The notes below the pieces were generated by a model. The model had not been told where the DNA came from. It saw only the letters and a list, made by a program, of their open reading frames with translations, and ran no database searches. The translations under genes were made by a program, and so were the position numbers. A stretch of DNA of 18,525 nucleotides from Spirochaetaceae bacterium (lineage in GTDB: Bacteria; Spirochaetota; Spirochaetia; PWKH01). Of the stretch, positions 1 to 6,837 are shown piece by piece; position 1 is the first letter of the stretch; each line of letters starts with the position of its first letter. The stretch covers positions 1 to 18,525 of the forward strand of contig PWNW01000162.1 in NCBI GenBank assembly GCA_003557605.1. Direction: 5' to 3'.

Positions 1-1357
1 AGAAGGTAAGAATCTCCGGCACCGAGTTATCGGATATGCTTTCCAGCTGGATTTCCCGTTTCCGCTCCACTTCATGGCGAAGGGTCTGTTCATACCCCTG
101 ATTTGACGGAGAATAGAATACCCGGCCCTTGAGCCCTGCCGGAAGGTACTGCTGAGCGACCCAATGGTCCCGGTATGCATGGGGATATCGGTACCCTTCG
201 CCGTGACCGAAACCCTCTGCATCCCGGGAGGGGTCCTTCAGATGGGGGGGGACCTCACGATGATCTTCCTCCACTGCCTTCAGGGCATCGAAGAAGGCGA
301 GGGTACTGTTTGATTTCGGACAGGTTGCAAGATAGAGGGCCGCCTGGGTCAGGTGGAACCTTCCCTCCGGCAGGCCGATGCGGTCAAAGGCTGCAGCAGC
401 AGCTTCGGTCACCACCAAAGCCTGGGGGTCCGCCAGACCGATGTCCTCGCTTGCCGAAATGAGCATCCTGCGGAAAATGAAATGGGGGTCCTCCCCTGCG
501 GTGATCATCCTGGCAAGCCAGTACAGGGCTGCATCAGGGTCTGAGCCCCTGATGGACTTAATAAATGCGCTGATTACGTCAAAGTGGTAGTCCCCCTCCT
601 TGTCGTAGAGCACCACCTTGCGCTGGATGCTCTCCTCCGCCGCCTCCATGGTTATGTGGATGGCGCTTCCTTTTTCGGGGGGAAATGAAGTGCCGGAGGT
701 CTCCACCGCAAGCTCAAGCGCATTGAGGAGACTTCGGGCATCCCCGGAAGCGATATCTATCAGGTGGTCAAGGGCGCCGGGTTCGAAGGTGACCTGGAAT
801 GCTCCGTATCCCCGATCCGGGTCCCGCAGGGCCTGCCGGGCAACATGCTCCAGATCGCTTCTTTCAAGGGGAAGAAGCTGGAATATTCTGCTTCTGCTGA
901 CCAATGCGCGGTTCACTTCAAAGAAGGGGTTTTCCGTGGTGGCACCAATGAGGATCACCGTTCCGTTCTCCACCCACGGGAGCAGGGCATCCTGCTGGGA
1001 TTTGTTCCACCGGTGCACCTCGTCGACAAACAGGATGGTCCTCCTGCCGTACATATCAAGGCGTTCGCGTGCACGTTCGATTTCCTCACGAAGCTGCTTC
1101 ACCCCGGAAAGCACGGCGTTGAGGGTGGAAAAATGGCTTTTTGTCGTATTGGCAATGACCCTGGCCAGTGTGGTCTTTCCTGTTCCCGGGGGTCCGTAGA
1201 ATATTACCGATGAGAGCTGGTCTGCCTGTATTGATCTGCGCAGCAGCCGTCCCTCTCCGACAATATGCTGCTGCCCCGCAAACTCGTCAAGTGTGCGGGG
1301 CCTCATGCGGTAGGCTAAGGGCTGATGCTCCTGCTGGTCTGAAGAAAACAGTTCCAT
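1..1357 (-). CDS. rarA: RarA/MgsA-type AAA+ ATPase, replication-associated recombination factor (3' end cut by the window)
   Basis: Encodes a clamp-loader-like AAA+ ATPase that acts at stalled replication forks. 452 codons are visible, reading leftwards off the window. The first residues read MELFSSDQQEHQPLAYRMRP, and the PLAYRMRP element is a family hallmark, which fixes the ATG at 1357. Walker A is GPPGTGKTT (about residue 53), Walker B is ILFVDEVHRWNK, and sensor 1 is the family-specific GATTENPFFEVN stretch. The C-terminal tetramerisation region is present, ending near GRVFYSPSNQGYEQ. About 30 more residues follow this point without a stop, beyond where E. coli and B. subtilis RarA finish, so a C-terminal extension or fused domain is possible. 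No Shine-Dalgarno sequence precedes the ATG. A promoter lies directly upstream, and the start overlaps the 3' end of the acyl-CoA synthetase frame by 43 nt. Confidence 0.95.
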   Translation of the reverse strand, partial: MELFSSDQQEHQPLAYRMRPRTLDEFAGQQHIVGEGRLLRRSIQADQLSSVIFYGPPGTGKTTLARVIANTTKSHFSTLNAVLSGVKQLREEIERARERLDMYGRRTILFVDEVHRWNKSQQDALLPWVENGTVILIGATTENPFFEVNRALVSRSRIFQLLPLERSDLEHVARQALRDPDRGYGAFQVTFEPGALDHLIDIASGDARSLLNALELAVETSGTSFPPEKGSAIHITMEAAEESIQRKVVLYDKEGDYHFDVISAFIKSIRGSDPDAALYWLARMITAGEDPHFIFRRMLISASEDIGLADPQALVVTEAAAAAFDRIGLPEGRFHLTQAALYLATCPKSNSTLAFFDALKAVEEDHREVPPHLKDPSRDAEGFGHGEGYRYPHAYRDHWVAQQYLPAGLKGRVFYSPSNQGYEQTLRHEVERKREIQLESISDNSVPEILTF

Positions 1358-3225
1358 GTGACCACAGTATAGCCGAAAACAAGGTTTTGTGAATATCTCC
1401 TGAGGGAATCCCGGAATATCCTGCTCCAAGATGACTGAAGATGATTGGATTCAGGAACACTGGGGTCCATGACCATCAGCACGGTGATATCGCTGAGGTG
1501 CTTTTCTGCAGGGACCATGCCTAACTGCTTATCTTTCGAATCCTCCGAGGATTCTTCTGAGTAGAGATACCGTTTAATCTTCTTAGTCGGCGTCCTGATG
1601 AACGGCTCCATCTGAAGCTTCAGTTTCTGCACCCTGGAATAGACGTTGAGCTCCTTGTTGATCCGCTTGACCAATGAATCCAGGTACTCTTTTGCATGAT
1701 TTCCCACCTCTTCGGTGGAAACTTTCAGGTGCTCCGCAAGAGCTTCAAGGTCCAGTTTTACCTGTGCGGCGAGTCCTTCGGCAGAGGGCATAACCAGGGA
1801 TTCCTCAACAAAATCGAAGTTGTTTATTACCGATTCGATCAGTTCGGGATAGATGTTCTCACCATTGGACCCAAGGATCATGTTTTTCTCCCGGCCCTTG
1901 ATGTACAGGTATCCGTCGTCATCAAATATGCCCAGATCTCCGGTCTTGAACCATCCGTCGGGGGTAAACACCTCTGCGGTTTTTTCCGGGTCACGGTAGT
2001 ATCCCTTCATGACGTTGGGGCCCCGGACCTGGATTTCCCCTTCCCCGGTTTCAGGGTGGGGATCAGCGATCCGCATCTCAACATTTTCAAGCACCTTCCC
2101 TGTGGAGGAGAGTCGTGTCCAGGCGGGTGCGCAGCCGGCCAGCAGAGGTGCAGTTTCAGTAAGTCCGTATCCAATGGCGTAGGGAAACCCTGCCTCAATA
2201 AGAAACTGCTCCACCGTCGGGTCCAGGGGAGCTCCTCCGATGCCGAAAAACTTCAGGTTTCCTCCGAACCGCTGCTTCAGCAGCTTCCCGGACTTCCGGT
2301 GGATTGCCCGGCGCATAGTGGGAATTTTATACAGGAATCTCAGGAGTGCTTTTTTCTGTATCTTCGGAAGCACCGATGCCCGAAACACTTTCTCAATGAG
2401 CAGCGGTACAGACAGCATGATCTGAGGCTTCACCTTTTCAAGGGCCGGCAGCAGGATGCTGGCAATCGGCGGTTTCCCGAGATAATGAATGTCGAGACCT
2501 GCAATAATCGCCATGATGAATCCGATGGTGAACTCATAGGAATGGGAAAGGGGGAGTATGGAGACCATTTTCTCACCGGGATTCAGTTCAATAAATGACC
2601 GGGAATTGACCTCAGCGTTTACGGCGATGTTGCCGTGGGAGAGCATCACGCCCTTGGACATTCCCGTAGTTCCCGAGGTATAGATGATGCTGGCAATGTT
2701 GTCTTTGGAAACCACAGGGAGCGATGCAAGCTCTTTTGCCAGGTCAAGGGAGTCAGGTTCAGCACCCTCGATATGCTCCTGAAAGGGTATCTCCTCAAGG
2801 ATAAAGGCCGGATGTTCACTGTTTTCAAGGAACTTGGAGGCCTTTCCAGTATATTTGTTTGAGATAAAAAGCGCTTTGGCCCCTGAATGTTCAAGGATGT
2901 TTGCAATTTCTTTTTCATTGAAGTCGTTGAGAATCGGAACAGCGAGGGCCTCAGCGGCGATGATGCTGAAATAGGCCATGCCCCATTGCGGTGAATTCTC
3001 ACCGAGGAGGGCAACACGGTCGCCGGGCTGGATGTCTGCAGCAGCAAGATGTCTGCGCAGGGAGAGGACGATCCGTCCCCACTGCTCATAGGTGTATCCT
3101 TCATCAGCAATGAAGCCGCATATTCTTCTGCTTCCATAGGTTTGAACTGCTTTGGAAAAAATTTCCAGCAGGGTAAAATCAGTTAGGGTAATGATGGTAT
3201 GCTCCTTCGGTGATGCAGTAATCAC
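1315..3225 (-). CDS. Long-chain acyl-CoA synthetase / AMP-dependent ligase with abnormal C-terminal tail
   Basis: ANL-superfamily enzyme that activates a carboxylic acid, probably a fatty acid, to an acyl-adenylate and then acyl-CoA; probably cytoplasmic or membrane-associated. Numbering from the GTG at 3225, the AMP-binding P-loop IIYTSGTTGMSKG is at about residues 180-192. YGLTETAPLL, GWFKTGDLG and the hinge region REKNMILGSNGENIYPE follow in family order. The C-terminal catalytic lysine region is RTPTKKIKRYLY (about 545-556). The family normally ends about here, but this frame runs another 80 residues to a TAG at 1315, overlapping rarA. I chose the GTG at 3225 because a promoter-like element lies just upstream and homology starts soon after; an ATG at 3294 is an alternative. 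The exact acyl substrate cannot be told from sequence. Confidence 0.85.
   Translation of the reverse strand: MITASPKEHTIITLTDFTLLEIFSKAVQTYGSRRICGFIADEGYTYEQWGRIVLSLRRHLAAADIQPGDRVALLGENSPQWGMAYFSIIAAEALAVPILNDFNEKEIANILEHSGAKALFISNKYTGKASKFLENSEHPAFILEEIPFQEHIEGAEPDSLDLAKELASLPVVSKDNIASIIYTSGTTGMSKGVMLSHGNIAVNAEVNSRSFIELNPGEKMVSILPLSHSYEFTIGFIMAIIAGLDIHYLGKPPIASILLPALEKVKPQIMLSVPLLIEKVFRASVLPKIQKKALLRFLYKIPTMRRAIHRKSGKLLKQRFGGNLKFFGIGGAPLDPTVEQFLIEAGFPYAIGYGLTETAPLLAGCAPAWTRLSSTGKVLENVEMRIADPHPETGEGEIQVRGPNVMKGYYRDPEKTAEVFTPDGWFKTGDLGIFDDDGYLYIKGREKNMILGSNGENIYPELIESVINNFDFVEESLVMPSAEGLAAQVKLDLEALAEHLKVSTEEVGNHAKEYLDSLVKRINKELNVYSRVQKLKLQMEPFIRTPTKKIKRYLYSEESSEDSKDKQLGMVPAEKHLSDITVLMVMDPSVPESNHLQSSWSRIFRDSLRRYSQNLVFGYTVVTWNCFLQTSRSISP
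1366..1393 (-). promoter_or_regulatory. Predicted sigma-70 promoter of rarA, leaderless type
   Basis: Read on the minus strand: -35 TTCACA (1393-1388), 16-nt spacer, -10 TATACT (1371-1366), then 8 nt to the ATG at 1357. Transcription should start within about 2 nt of the start codon. The promoter sits inside the C-terminal tail of the upstream ligase frame. It is a by-eye match without experimental support. Confidence 0.55.
1538..1554. repeat. 17-bp perfect palindrome (8-1-8) within the ligase 3' tail
   Basis: GAATCCTC-C-GAGGATTC on the plus strand: each 8-base arm is the exact reverse complement of the other around one central base. As RNA it could form a 7-bp stem with a 3-nt loop. It lies directly after the point where the conserved ligase sequence ends. 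No T-run follows on either strand, so a canonical intrinsic terminator is unlikely. A protein-binding site or a relic of the ligase terminator are possibilities. Confidence 0.5.
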
Positions 3226-3243
3226 CTTTATTTCTCGTCTCTG

Positions 3244-3272
3244 CAGATACCATACAAATTCAAAGTTGTAAA
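3244..3272 (-). promoter_or_regulatory. Candidate promoter of the acyl-CoA synthetase gene
   Basis: Minus strand: TTTACA (3272-3267), 17-nt spacer, TATCTG (3249-3244). The start would be near 3237, leaving about 12 nt of leader before the GTG at 3225. The -10 is a moderate match only. It would lie downstream of the alternative ATG at 3294 and so supports the shorter start. Confidence 0.4.
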
Positions 3273-3323
3273 GGTAATAGTAGAAATTAATCATTTGATC
3301 TGCACAGGCTGCTGAAGCGGCGC

Positions 3324-3353
3324 TTGACAAATAATCGGTCTTTCTCCGATGAT
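3324..3353 (+). promoter_or_regulatory. Predicted promoter of the GNAT gene, leaderless type
   Basis: Perfect -35 TTGACA (3324-3329), 18-nt spacer, -10 GATGAT (3348-3353, 4 of 6 consensus), then only 5 nt to the ATG at 3359. No Shine-Dalgarno precedes this start. It is divergent from the ligase promoter, with about 50 nt between the two -35 elements. Confidence 0.5.
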
Positions 3354-3358
3354 GGACC

Positions 3359-3886
3359 ATGGAGCAGATCATACCATTACGTGACCGCCGCAAGGTGCAG
3401 GTGACCACTCGATTCAGTCCCGGTGATGTCGGGCGCATAGCGTCCTTTCACGGAGAAGTCTACGGAATGGAATATGGACTGGGACCGAAATTTGAAGGGT
3501 ATGTGGCAAGGACTGTTGGAGCGTTTGCTGAGAACTATGACAGTGAAGCAGGGACTGAGCGGATATGGCTGGCATTCCCTGAGGGAACTCAGGAACTGGT
3601 ATCCTGCTGTGCGGTCATACGGGGTGAAGAGAATAAAGCACAGTTCAGGTGGTTTTTGACTGCCCCCTCGTTCCGGGGAGCAGGGCTGGGAAGATTCCTT
3701 TTTTCAGAAGCAGTGGATTTCAGCAGAGCGGCGGGGGATGAGAGCCTCTATCTCTTAACCGCTGACTTCCTTCCTGCCGCAGCTTCTCTGTACCAATCAT
3801 TCGGCTTCACCGTTACTGCTCAGAAGCCCTTCAGCGGATGGGAGGTGCCCTTCACAGAACATCGCTACGAGCGATACTTTACTTGA
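3359..3886 (+). CDS. GNAT family N-acetyltransferase
   Basis: 175-residue acetyl-CoA-dependent acyltransferase; substrate unknown. The acetyl-CoA pyrophosphate-binding motif A is RGAGLGRFLFSEAV (about residues 106-119), preceded by the acidic and hydrophobic strand WFLTAPS. The C-terminal SLYQSFGF stretch is the usual GNAT motif B region. The N-terminal part (SPGDVGRIASFHGEVYGMEY, then FEGYVARTVGAF) resembles the acetyltransferase half of the bacterial MarR-HTH/GNAT two-domain regulators, but no HTH domain is encoded here. The ATG at 3359 is chosen because a promoter ends 5 nt upstream. It is followed after 67 nt by the Bax inhibitor-1 family gene. Confidence 0.85.
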   Translation: MEQIIPLRDRRKVQVTTRFSPGDVGRIASFHGEVYGMEYGLGPKFEGYVARTVGAFAENYDSEAGTERIWLAFPEGTQELVSCCAVIRGEENKAQFRWFLTAPSFRGAGLGRFLFSEAVDFSRAAGDESLYLLTADFLPAAASLYQSFGFTVTAQKPFSGWEVPFTEHRYERYFT

Positions 3887-3912
3887 CCCTGCAGGGTTCT
3901 CATATGCATATT
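3883..3912 (+). promoter_or_regulatory. Weak candidate promoter before the Bax inhibitor-1 family gene
   Basis: TTGACC (3883-3888), overlapping the GNAT stop codon, 18-nt spacer, CATATT (3907-3912). A nearby TATTAT at 3909 fits the -10 consensus better but would need a 20-nt spacer. The following gene could equally be read through from the GNAT promoter. Confidence 0.25.
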
Positions 3913-3953
3913 ATTAGTACTAAATTTCTGGACAGATACAGGAGATAATCACT

Positions 3954-4658
3954 ATGACATCAGCAAGACAGCAGATCCTCGGAATGACGAAGATTCGTGA
4001 GCGAAGCATATTAAGAAATGTATATCTTTGGATGACCGGGGGGCTTACATTGACAGCCCTGGTATCCTATGCCGTAGCATCTTCCCCGTCCCTGTTCCGC
4101 GCCCTTGCGGGATCTCCTGGGACTTTTTTCTTTCTCATTATTGCCCAGTTCGGCCTGGTCATCTATCTGTCTGCACGGTTGAACAAGATGCAGGCATCCT
4201 CTGCGGTGCTGGCATTTATTGCTTATGCGCTGCTCAACGGAATTACCCTCTCGGTAATATTCTATGCCTATACCGGAGTGACCATTTCACGGGCATTTTT
4301 CACCACCGCAGGGGCATTTGCCGGCATGAGCATCTACGGTATGACCACAAAGCGTGATCTCAACCATATCGGATCGTATCTGGTCATGGGACTGTGGGGT
4401 GTAATTATTGCCACCCTGGTAAACTTTTTTATTGGAAGCGAAACCATCTACTACATGATTTCGTATATTGGTCTGCTGGTGTTCCTTGGTCTCACTGCCT
4501 GGGATACTCAAGTTATTATGGGGTGGAACCGCTCCTACGGGTCCTCCATGAGCGAAGAAGCCTATGTGAAGCTTTCAATCCTCGGGGCCTTGAAGCTCTA
4601 TCTTGATTTTATCAATATGTTTCTATTTATCCTGAGGATATTCGGAAGAAGAACCTGA
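3954..4658 (+). CDS. Bax inhibitor-1 / YccA family integral membrane protein
   Basis: 234-residue protein with about seven hydrophobic membrane spans, the normal size and topology for bacterial BI-1 family proteins (YbhL, YccA, BsYetJ). The family's acidic residues are visible in the last part: the Asp of TAWDTQVIMGW and the Asp of LKLYLDFINMFLFIL. These correspond to the di-aspartyl pH sensor/calcium-leak site described for YetJ. The N-terminus lies in the cytoplasm in this family. A clear AGGAGA ribosome site precedes the ATG at 3954. The gene converges with the PHP gene; the stop codons are 14 nt apart and no terminator hairpin is visible between them. The physiological role (ion leak or stress tolerance) is only known from family members. 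Confidence 0.93.
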   Translation: MTSARQQILGMTKIRERSILRNVYLWMTGGLTLTALVSYAVASSPSLFRALAGSPGTFFFLIIAQFGLVIYLSARLNKMQASSAVLAFIAYALLNGITLSVIFYAYTGVTISRAFFTTAGAFAGMSIYGMTTKRDLNHIGSYLVMGLWGVIIATLVNFFIGSETIYYMISYIGLLVFLGLTAWDTQVIMGWNRSYGSSMSEEAYVKLSILGALKLYLDFINMFLFILRIFGRRT

Positions 4659-4672
4659 TTTCGATTTTCCCT

Positions 4673-5380
4673 TCATTGGGAGATTCTGAAGTTCCCGCTT
4701 TCTAATGCCGCGGATATTGCGGTGAACGAGTACTCGCTGATTTCAATCTGCCATGAGCGTCTGCCCATGCCGTCAAGGTAGTGGGCATCAGAGTTAGTAA
4801 TGACGTTATTTTGGTATGTGTCAATGGCGGAAGGAACACGGATTGATTCAACGGCATCGTAGGGCAGGTCAGGAAGAAATCCCAGCTGGGACGATACGCT
4901 GAAGTAGGGCCTGTCTATATGGGCGGGAATAAACAGCCCGTTGAGTCCGTGGACTTCCTCCAGCAGCTGTTCAAAGGTAATGTCCGCTGCCTGGCCGAGG
5001 CTTTTTTCCACTTCACCGAGGATGTGTTCCCGGGAGTCTACATACACCTGATCCCCGAGCAGGTCAGGAGAGTTCGGAATGTCGGGAAGCAGGGATTCTA
5101 TGAATCTTCCGAAGTGCTGCGCAGTCTTCAGGGTTTCAAAATAGCAAGTTACATGCACCTCCTCCCGGGTGGTGACTTCTATACCGCAGAGAGGAAATAT
5201 CCCCTGGTTGGTGCAGCAGACATCGAAGGCGGGAAGATTTCGTGTGCTGTTGTGGTCAGAGAGGCCCAGCAGTGATATCCCCAAGTGTTTTGCCCGCTTC
5301 ACCATAGCCGACGGGGACATCTCCAGGCTGCCGCAGGGGCTGAGGCAGGAATGGTTGTGAAGATCAATTGTGCAGATCAT
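4673..5380 (-). CDS. PHP-domain metal-dependent phosphoesterase
   Basis: 235-residue protein of the polymerase-and-histidinol-phosphatase fold, predicted to hydrolyse a phosphoester with a trinuclear metal site. All metal-ligand motifs are visible in order: DLHNHS (His8, His10), LSDHNS (Asp42, His43), GIEVTTREEVHV (Glu68, His76), IPAHIDR, and NSDAHYLDGMG near the C-terminus. The middle insert and the PAHIDR motif match the DNA polymerase III alpha/TrpH-like PHP proteins of anaerobes. The start is the ATG at 5380, which overlaps the DRTGG gene's TGA as ATGA and so implies translational coupling. A longer in-frame start would eat into the DRTGG gene. Last gene of the CBS-ATPase/DRTGG/PHP operon. 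The substrate is unknown. Confidence 0.9.
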   Translation of the reverse strand: MICTIDLHNHSCLSPCGSLEMSPSAMVKRAKHLGISLLGLSDHNSTRNLPAFDVCCTNQGIFPLCGIEVTTREEVHVTCYFETLKTAQHFGRFIESLLPDIPNSPDLLGDQVYVDSREHILGEVEKSLGQAADITFEQLLEEVHGLNGLFIPAHIDRPYFSVSSQLGFLPDLPYDAVESIRVPSAIDTYQNNVITNSDAHYLDGMGRRSWQIEISEYSFTAISAALESGNFRISQ

Positions 5381-5718
5381 TGCCTGACCAGCTGAAGCCC
5401 CTGTGCGATTTTCCACGATGCAGTGAACTGGTTATCAGATGTAGAAAACACTGCTATCCCCTCACGGAGGGCGGCATCGGTCATCTCTTCAGGTGCAGAC
5501 CGTTTAGAGCAGAGCACGATTGCCTGTATGCCTGCCAGTGAGGCTACTGCTACGGTGTTCTTGTGCCCCTGCACCGTGATGAGGATACTGTTATCTGGTG
5601 CATTTCCCATAACATCACTTAGGAGGTCTGAAGTGAAAGCCGCATGCACCGCTGCGGTTTTGTCAGGGAATACCAGTTCCCTATAACCCATTGTTTCTGT
5701 CAAATAGGTAAGTTTCAT
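5377..5718 (-). CDS. DRTGG-domain protein
   Basis: 113-residue single-domain protein resembling the DRTGG fold (PF07085), a regulatory domain also found next to CBS pairs in phosphotransacetylases and some pyrophosphatases. Visible features are SILITVQGHKNTVAVASLAG in the middle and AIVLCSKRSAPEEMTDAALREGIAVFST, an alternating strand/helix pattern typical of the domain. There is no catalytic motif and no membrane segment. The ATG at 5718 overlaps the upstream gene's TGA (ATGA), and an AAGGAGA site lies in the upstream gene's last codons. The context between a CBS-ATPase and a PHP protein suggests a ligand-sensing or adaptor role; this is inference. Confidence 0.8.
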   Translation of the reverse strand: MKLTYLTETMGYRELVFPDKTAAVHAAFTSDLLSDVMGNAPDNSILITVQGHKNTVAVASLAGIQAIVLCSKRSAPEEMTDAALREGIAVFSTSDNQFTASWKIAQGLQLVRQ

Positions 5719-6647
5719 GTTGTCTCCTTTGGTTTCTGATGGTACCAGATCACTGCTTTTGCCTCGGTGCCCTTTTCGGGAACTGAGGCAATGGAGAAGT
5801 CATCTGACACTTTCTTTGTATTCGGCAGGCCCATGCCTGCGCCAAAGCCGAGGGAACGGACCCAGGGCGTAGCGGTGGAAAACCCTTCGGTCATGGCATC
5901 GTCAATACTGGGAATTCCCGGTCCGTTGTCCCTGGCGGTTATCTCAATCCGGTCCTGATGGAAATGGGAGATGATTTCCCCGCCTTCGGAGTGGACCACC
6001 AGATTCATCTCAAGCTCATATGCAGCAATGGCTGCTCTTCGGATGACCGGGGAGGCAATTCCGTGGGTTTTGAGAATCTTTTTTATTTCCATCGAGGCAA
6101 GTCCGGCTTTTTCAAAGTCATGCTTCATGATCCGGTATCGCCTGATTCCTTCAAGCTGTGTCCCCGGAGGTCGGGATTCTGCGTTACGCCGCTCAATGGC
6201 ATCAACTTCCTTGTTGATCTCCACCAGCAGTCTGGTGGTTATGTCTCGAGTAGTGACCATCCCGACGAGCTCCTTATGCTTGTTGAGCACCGGAAAACGC
6301 CGAAACGGGTGACGGTCGAAGTAGCTGATGGCAAAGGAAACGGGCATGTCGTCTTCAAGGACAATGAGATTTCTTGACATCCGCTTCACCGCAGGATCTT
6401 CGATATACCCGCCCTCAAGGGCCTGGATTATGTCGTCCATGCTGATGATGCCTAAAATCCGTTTGCCTTCAACGATTGGCACCCCGGTAACCGACCGCTG
6501 CTTCATCATCCTCTGGATTTCCTTGAGGGATGTGGCCGATTCAGCGGTGCACAGGTGACGGCTCATGACATCCTTCACCTTGAGGCGGTAGATAAGTTCC
6601 AGGATGACAGTTGGTGAAGTATAGGTGTTTATTGGGATATTCTGCAT
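5715..6647 (-). CDS. CBS-pair / GHKL ATPase (RsbW/RsbT-like) signalling protein
   Basis: 310-residue soluble protein. Two CBS repeats form a nucleotide-sensing Bateman module: VKDVMSRHLCTAESATSLKE at about 24-43 onward, and the second repeat from about residue 88 to 143 with VLNKHKELVGMVTTRD. The C-terminal half is a GHKL ATPase of the anti-sigma/serine-kinase type: N-box AAYELEMNLVVHS (about 208-220), G1 DNGPGI (240-245), G2 GFGAGMGLP (267-275) and G3 GTEAK (293). There is no histidine phospho-acceptor domain, so it is not a classical histidine kinase. The ATG at 6647 is chosen because a strong promoter ends 6 nt upstream of it; the ATG at 6686 lies upstream of that promoter's start point. 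First gene of the trio with DRTGG and PHP proteins. Confidence 0.88.
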   Translation of the reverse strand: MQNIPINTYTSPTVILELIYRLKVKDVMSRHLCTAESATSLKEIQRMMKQRSVTGVPIVEGKRILGIISMDDIIQALEGGYIEDPAVKRMSRNLIVLEDDMPVSFAISYFDRHPFRRFPVLNKHKELVGMVTTRDITTRLLVEINKEVDAIERRNAESRPPGTQLEGIRRYRIMKHDFEKAGLASMEIKKILKTHGIASPVIRRAAIAAYELEMNLVVHSEGGEIISHFHQDRIEITARDNGPGIPSIDDAMTEGFSTATPWVRSLGFGAGMGLPNTKKVSDDFSIASVPEKGTEAKAVIWYHQKPKETT

Positions 6648-6653
6648 GGAACC

Positions 6654-6682
6654 AGTATACCGACAAGCGGGGGAGTGTTCAA
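6654..6682 (-). promoter_or_regulatory. Predicted promoter of the CBS-ATPase operon, leaderless type
   Basis: Minus strand: TTGAAC (6682-6677), 17-nt spacer, TATACT (6659-6654), then 6 nt to the ATG at 6647. The expected start nucleotide is the A of the ATG itself. No Shine-Dalgarno sequence is present. This is the cleanest example of the leaderless arrangement in the window. Confidence 0.65.
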
Positions 6683-6837
6683 TCATGAAGCCACCGTATA
6701 TGCAGGAGGCAAGAGCTTTTCATACTGTGCATTTCCATCAGATTGTCTGGAATCTCCGTCCGGGTACTCCAGGTTTGCAAAAGAGGAGAAAATCAGGTAC
6801 CTTTGTCATTCATGATTTTTGGTAAGGAGAGAGATGT

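Noticed and set aside
618..1199. 193-codon plus-strand open frame opposite rarA, and a 149-codon frame at 764-1213
   Set aside because: They are antisense to strongly conserved RarA motifs, show no recognisable domain and have no ribosome site.
1696..2598. 300-codon plus-strand open frame opposite the acyl-CoA synthetase
   Set aside because: It lies wholly antisense to conserved ligase motifs, and its translation has no family features.
3226..3438. N-terminal extension of the acyl-CoA synthetase to 3438
   Set aside because: The extra residues resemble no domain, cross the divergent promoter region and overlap the GNAT start.
4659..4672. Shared bidirectional terminator between the BI-1 and PHP genes
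   Set aside because: The 14-nt gap and its flanks show no inverted repeat of useful length.
6625..6825. 66-codon plus-strand frame between the CBS-ATPase gene and the aminopeptidase
   Set aside because: It starts inside the CBS-ATPase gene on the opposite strand, spans its promoter and has no recognisable product.
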